64,000 nt of DNA from Xestospongia muta. Its lineage: Eukaryota > Porifera > Demospongiae > Haplosclerida > Petrosiidae. The stretch lies in assembly GCA_963693285.1 (NCBI GenBank), contig OY848917.1, forward strand, positions 4,454,618 through 4,518,617, in the 5' to 3' direction. Positions 59,070-64,000 of the stretch are shown piece after piece; positions within the stretch are counted from its first letter, which is position 1; each line of letters begins with the position of its first letter. The notes beneath the pieces are model-generated. The model was not told the origin of the DNA, did not search any database, and saw nothing but the letters and a program-made list of their open reading frames with translations. The translations under genes were made by a program, and so were the position numbers.

Positions 59070-62000
59070 ATGCAAGGATTTCTTTTGATGTTGCTAGCCT
59101 TATCTGTGGGTCAATGTAGCCAATTTGAAAATGATTCCATTATATTAGAAAATATTCTCTGTAAAGGTGACCTTAAGTCTGATCAAACCTTCAACCTCAG
59201 TTATAATCAGACTATTGATCCTGGCTTGAAGTGCTTTGTGAGTGATCTTCATAACATTAACATCACTGGTAATAATGTTGATGTTTCATGTCACTTTGGA
59301 AGTTCATTCACATTTTCTAATATAACTAGTTTGAAAATTACAGGTTTGATATTCAGAGATTGTGGCAGTGTACTAAATAAATCATTCTACCCTACAGCTG
59401 TAGAAGTCATGCGTGCTGTACTTTATTTTGAAAACTGTACAGATGTCACACTTGATCAAATAACACTTGCAGGTGGTAATGCTGGTATTGGCATAATTGG
59501 GGTCAATATTAAAAACAATTTTATAATAAAAAACTCAGCCATATCCCAAAAACTTAATTCTTCACTAGATGGAGGTATCCTGTTATACTATGATGATGAC
59601 ATAGGTACAGATAACAACAGTACAGTACTCATTGCAAGCACTAACTTGGTTGATAATGTCTTCACTAAAACTGTTACAAACTCGTGTGTTTATTACGATT
59701 CCTCACATTTTCCTTACACTGGCAGTGCACTAACAATCATGCTTAATCAATCATTCTCAACTGTTAATGTGACAGTTGAACACTGTAACATTTCGAACAA
59801 CACTGGAAATTTAGCTGGTGGTATAGTGATTGGCTTTTATTATGATACAGACAGAACCATGATGAATATTTACAACACCTATTTTACTAAAAATTCTATT
59901 TCAAGTACTACATGCACTGGATCTTCCATTCAAATTACAATGTTTAATAACGAACGTTCAGAAAATGAGTGGGAAAACATTTTTTCAAATGAAAATCATT
60001 CCTGTAAATATCCTTTATATTTATCAAATGCTATTGTCAATGATCATCAGCAGACTCCTATATACATCACTACAGTCAAAGCAAGCAATAGAGATAGGAT
60101 TATCATATTTTCAAATGTAACATTTGCTAATAATCATGGAAATGGTAATGGTATATGCTTATTGGCTGAAGGTGTGTATAACAATTACAATACAGTTACT
60201 AAAACACAAATCATATTCAAAGAGGTCATTGCTTACAACAACACTCCTAATATATTACCCTTTCATAGTGCATCACCACTATTGTTTCCACCTGTAACAC
60301 CAGCTATCTTTTCATTTGTCAATTTAGACTCTGTGTCCATAAAATGTCACAGTAATGCTAACATCACATGCACTCAACCAACATTTTACAACAATGATGC
60401 TTCTGTATTTAAAGGCTCTTCTACTGACTTCTTTCTCGATGGTTATTTGGTGTTCAACAAGAACAAGGCAACCATTGGAACAGCATTTCAGTTGCATAGT
60501 TTCTCCCACATTTTTCTTGCTGAAAATGTCACTGTTCAATTTTCTAACAATTTAGCTACAGCCGTTGGAGGAGCCATTGCAGCATCTTTAACAGACAATG
60601 ATGATACTATGTGTTTAATTCAAATCGAATGTAAACAGAACTGTTTGAACTTGTCTGAACTATTTAATATAAGCTTTGTTAACAATTCTGCAGAGCTAGG
60701 GAGAAACATCTATGGCAGTCCACTATTTGTATGTCGGCAAGTTCAATATTTTAGGAACCCAGTTGATCCGTTTTTTTATGAGCATATATTTCATTGGAGC
60801 TTTAATTGGAGTAGTATTGTCACAAATCCATTATTTGTTAGATTCTGCAACTGTGAGGCTTTTAACTGTTCTAAGATAGCCAATGACCCATGGTTTTCAA
60901 AAATAAACCTAAACACCCACCCTGGTTCAATTGTGCATATCAATGTTGAAGTCTTCAATAACATTAGTCAAAGGAGTTATTCAGTTCCCACTCGTATTTT
61001 TGCGTACATTCAAAGTGGAGTCAATGATCAAGAAAATACTCTTAGTCAATATGAATTCCAATATAATCATCAAAATGATACTTGCCAAAAATTTTCATTC
61101 CGTGTTTTTGGAATCGAAGATAGTAACTTCCAAATCGCACTTGCACCTCCTAATGTTCAATTTGAATGGGCTCTGTCAATTAATGTTAGTTTAAATAAAT
61201 GCCCTCTTGGATTTAGTATGAATAAAAGTTTATCATGTTCATGTAGCAAATTTATAAAGCTTCTTAACAGGCACACAGTAAAGAATGGGCTATCAAAAGG
61301 CGTTGACAACAAAGATATTGTGTGTGAAATTAGCAAGGGAGCAACTCTAAGTCGTCCCAATCAGTTCTGGTTGGGTAATGTAACAAGTGAAAACTGTTTG
61401 GGATTCTCAGCTCATTGTTTGACTGGGTATTGCAATCCAGTGTTTGGGAACAACAAAATGACAAGTTTTAGTCTCACAAAGACTGATTCTTTGTGTGCTG
61501 GTGGTCGAACAGGTACTTTGTGTGGAGCATGTCCTGAGCATTTAAGTGTGGTATTTGGGTCAAATAAATGCATGCCGTGCTCAAATTTGTATCTTCTATC
61601 TATAGTAGGTTATGCTGCAGGTGGTTTAGTTTTAGTTGCAGCAATGTATTTACTGAAGCTCACACTCAATCATGGTACCATTGGTGGTGTCATTTTCTAT
61701 GCTAATATTTTAGAACGTGGTCTTTTGTATCTTCTAGATATGGAAGTGATACAAGTGTCTTCTTCATCTGTTGCTTTCATAAGCCTTTTGAATGTTCGAG
61801 TATGTTTTGCTGCTTGTTTTTATGAGAAAATGACAGATTTAGTTAAAATTTCGCTTCAGTTTGCATACCCTGTCTACATTTGGCTCATTGTGGGAGTTAT
61901 TGTTATCGTTAGTCGTTACTCTGTTCGTGTCTCCAACCTCACTTCGGATACATCTGTACAAGTCATTGTTACTCTTGTGCATTTAACATTTGCAAAGTTG

Positions 62001-62888
62001 CTATTAACAGTTATTGAAATATATTCCTTTTCTTGGATAGTGTTGGAACCTCAAGTGAACAACAGTAATTTCTCAATGGACAACAATGAAAGCGAAACAT
62101 CTATTCGCACAATAGCAGTTTGGTTTCGTGATGGTAATGTGAAATTTGGTGTTGACAAATTTCATCTATTCCTTCTGATAGTAGCAACCTTGTTTTTGAT
62201 ACTCATTCTGCTACCTTATTTAGTGATAGTCACATTGGCTCCATTTCGGTATGGCTGTCGCTTGGTCTCTCGTTTTAAGCCATTCTTTGATACAATCTAT
62301 GGCCCATACAAAGATGACATGAGGTATTTCTTTGGTTTGAGACAGTGTATAATATTTATTACATATGGCCTCTATGGAGTGACCAATGCATATAGTGTTT
62401 TAATTCCATCACATATTGTAGTGACTATTCTGCTGTTGCTTTTATTGATGCAAGTTTGGTGCAAGCCATTCAAAAGTTGGTACATCAATGTTTTAGACTG
62501 CTGGTATATTTTTAATGCAATTATTACAGTGGTGATTGGTATGCACTTTATAATAAGGGAAATGGATTATCAGTTGGTTGTCTTAAAAGTTCTTCTTCAC
62601 GTGATGAACACCTTAGCCTTCATAACGTTTTGTTTGACACTAGTGTATCATGTGTCGTTAGTGTTAAACCTCATGTCTCTAGCATATCATTGTTGGACTA
62701 CTTATGTCAAGAAACTAAAACGTCTTCAGATTGTATTCTCTCAAATATCAAATAACGAGTCCGAATTTGACAATAGTGTTCAAAGCAATTATGGCAGTAC
62801 ATTGCCAAGGAATTCCACACAATATGTTAGTTTGAGAGAGTCTTTGCTCTCCTCTGGGGAATATAGTCAAAAAGTTTACCGCCATTAA
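59070..62888 (+). CDS. Secreted beta-helix protein with multi-TM C-terminus
   Basis: Intronless 1,272-residue ORF. The start is the ATG at 59070, chosen because a signal peptide (GFLLMLLALSVGQCSQ) follows; a longer reading starts at a non-ATG codon. About 60-520 contains short Asn/Ile/Val-rich repeats with N-glycosylation sites (VEHCNISNNTGNLAGGI type), which resembles a right-handed parallel beta-helix as in pectate-lyase-like and Pmp-type proteins. A cysteine-rich hinge (GTLCGACPEHLSVVFGSNKC, about 820-840) precedes a hydrophobic region of about eight membrane segments (850-1200) and a Ser-rich cytosolic tail. Similar proteins occur in sponges and cnidarians to my knowledge, without known function. 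A polyadenylation signal lies near 63009. Confidence 0.8.
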   Translation: MQGFLLMLLALSVGQCSQFENDSIILENILCKGDLKSDQTFNLSYNQTIDPGLKCFVSDLHNINITGNNVDVSCHFGSSFTFSNITSLKITGLIFRDCGSVLNKSFYPTAVEVMRAVLYFENCTDVTLDQITLAGGNAGIGIIGVNIKNNFIIKNSAISQKLNSSLDGGILLYYDDDIGTDNNSTVLIASTNLVDNVFTKTVTNSCVYYDSSHFPYTGSALTIMLNQSFSTVNVTVEHCNISNNTGNLAGGIVIGFYYDTDRTMMNIYNTYFTKNSISSTTCTGSSIQITMFNNERSENEWENIFSNENHSCKYPLYLSNAIVNDHQQTPIYITTVKASNRDRIIIFSNVTFANNHGNGNGICLLAEGVYNNYNTVTKTQIIFKEVIAYNNTPNILPFHSASPLLFPPVTPAIFSFVNLDSVSIKCHSNANITCTQPTFYNNDASVFKGSSTDFFLDGYLVFNKNKATIGTAFQLHSFSHIFLAENVTVQFSNNLATAVGGAIAASLTDNDDTMCLIQIECKQNCLNLSELFNISFVNNSAELGRNIYGSPLFVCRQVQYFRNPVDPFFYEHIFHWSFNWSSIVTNPLFVRFCNCEAFNCSKIANDPWFSKINLNTHPGSIVHINVEVFNNISQRSYSVPTRIFAYIQSGVNDQENTLSQYEFQYNHQNDTCQKFSFRVFGIEDSNFQIALAPPNVQFEWALSINVSLNKCPLGFSMNKSLSCSCSKFIKLLNRHTVKNGLSKGVDNKDIVCEISKGATLSRPNQFWLGNVTSENCLGFSAHCLTGYCNPVFGNNKMTSFSLTKTDSLCAGGRTGTLCGACPEHLSVVFGSNKCMPCSNLYLLSIVGYAAGGLVLVAAMYLLKLTLNHGTIGGVIFYANILERGLLYLLDMEVIQVSSSSVAFISLLNVRVCFAACFYEKMTDLVKISLQFAYPVYIWLIVGVIVIVSRYSVRVSNLTSDTSVQVIVTLVHLTFAKLLLTVIEIYSFSWIVLEPQVNNSNFSMDNNESETSIRTIAVWFRDGNVKFGVDKFHLFLLIVATLFLILILLPYLVIVTLAPFRYGCRLVSRFKPFFDTIYGPYKDDMRYFFGLRQCIIFITYGLYGVTNAYSVLIPSHIVVTILLLLLLMQVWCKPFKSWYINVLDCWYIFNAIITVVIGMHFIIREMDYQLVVLKVLLHVMNTLAFITFCLTLVYHVSLVLNLMSLAYHCWTTYVKKLKRLQIVFSQISNNESEFDNSVQSNYGSTLPRNSTQYVSLRESLLSSGEYSQKVYRH

Positions 62889-64000
62889 CCTGTATCAGTG
62901 TTTATAATGTTCACACTTATACTTTATATAAATTTTTTTGTCTATTTTGTTTCAAGTTTAAGGCAATTAGGTTGGAGTAACTAATATCATTACTTAAAAC
63001 ATTAACAAAATAAACAACCTTGATATAAATTAATTTTTAATAACCTAAATAATATTCATATTTATCAATCTTCATAACATAGCTAACTACGTGTTTAACA
63101 AGTACAACACACCCACACACATGTAGTTTGATTACTAAGTCAATAGGATACTGTGAAATTAGATTAGCAAGGTTTCAGAATGGAGACAATCTATAAGTTA
63201 TGACAAAAAATACCAGTATCATAAATTAAAATAAAGACTTAATAGCTGGGTGACATGAAAACGTTAGCCTTATATATTTGGGTTTATATATATATAAATG
63301 AAAAGGGTATATATATATGTATGCATGCATGCATGCATGTATGTATGTATGTATGTATGTATGTATGTATGTATGTATGTATGTATGTACATATATAAAT
63401 ACAATAAAGAAATCTATAATAATTAATTCATTAATATATCAACACGCAATAAAGAAATCTATTGTAATCAAATCACACAAAGTACATAAGAAAAGGGGAT
63501 ATACAAAAATTATAAACTCAAAAAAACCAATAGTTTATACTATAATGAAGTCAATAATCTTGTGTCAATTATAACTGTCTCCTAAACAACCTCAATGTCC
63601 ACTCAGGAATACCATATACCTACAATGATAAACACATGCAATCAATTTTGTCACATATACAAACACGTAACTGTAGTTTTGCATCCTTAGCAATTAAAGG
63701 TCAATGACATTACTTTTAGTAATAATAATAATACTTATGCAACATTTGTCATACAATCAAAATGTATTAAACATTAATGTTTCTTTTTTGTGACACAAGA
63801 TGTCAAATAATGTTTTCTCCTTGACATGATTAAGGACATACTCTAGCATGCCTGTAAAGCAATTATGGCATTCCTAAGCATGACTGAACCACACATGCAC
63901 ATATAGATGCAACTATATATATATATATATATATATACATATATGTACATATATGTGTGTGTGTGTGTGTGTGTGCGCGTGCGTGTCCATGCATGTGTGT
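62889..64000. other. Right-end intergenic, microsatellite-rich
   Basis: Contains (ATGC)n then (ATGT)n at 63319-63388, (TA)n at about 63913-63936 and (GT)n at about 63955-63975. No gene seen; the ORF at 63317 is a repeat artefact. Confidence 0.7.

Noticed and set aside
60931..61360. ORFs in other frames inside the beta-helix gene
   Set aside because: Shadows of the long main frame, without independent support.
63317..63574. ORF rich in MYVC repeats
   Set aside because: Translation of an (ATGT)n microsatellite.

Overview
The window is animal nuclear DNA, most likely from a demosponge (an Amphimedon-like genome). It is AT-rich, its genes are split into many small exons by short GT-AG introns, and its families are metazoan: TGF-beta type II receptor, adhesion GPCR, mucolipin, CARD/Death/NHL and condensin II. 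The species call is inference from gene style and families; no marker gene was compared.

Layout: (1) 582-3145 (-) is the 5' part of a condensin-II subunit (NCAPD3), running off the left edge. (2) 3146-6642 is intergenic, with E2F-like sites, a minisatellite and a GC-rich hairpin. (3) 6643-10957 (+) is a CARD-Death-NHL protein. (4) 12146-12960 (+) is a small secreted orphan, flanked by foldback elements. (5) 14751-25420 (+) is a TGF-beta type II-like receptor whose ectodomain interleaves three-finger and EGF domains and whose kinase has lost key catalytic residues. (6) 25809-40678 (-) is an adhesion GPCR of about 2,970 residues in 49 exons, tail-to-tail with the receptor. (7) 41259-42090 (-) is a decayed P-loop GTPase. 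(8) 43213-52705 (+) is a mucolipin (TRPML) channel. (9) 56100-58972 is a mosaic, decayed copy of mucolipin introns, last exon and 3' flank. (10) 59070-62888 (+) is a single-exon secreted beta-helix plus multi-TM protein. (11) The right end is microsatellite-rich.

Gene models were built by hand from splice signals and reading-frame phase. The receptor, adhesion GPCR, NHL protein, mucolipin and secreted orphan each close exactly in frame across all exons, which is the main support for the boundaries. No transcript data were available.

Common themes: four genes encode surface or secreted products, one a probable lysosomal channel and one a cytosolic death-fold adaptor. The locus is rich in small-scale duplication: a 10-exon block inside the adhesion GPCR, two tandem copies of exon 3' ends with their donor sites, a partial mucolipin duplication, a large inverted repeat around mucolipin, and several non-autonomous DNA transposons, one nested in another.
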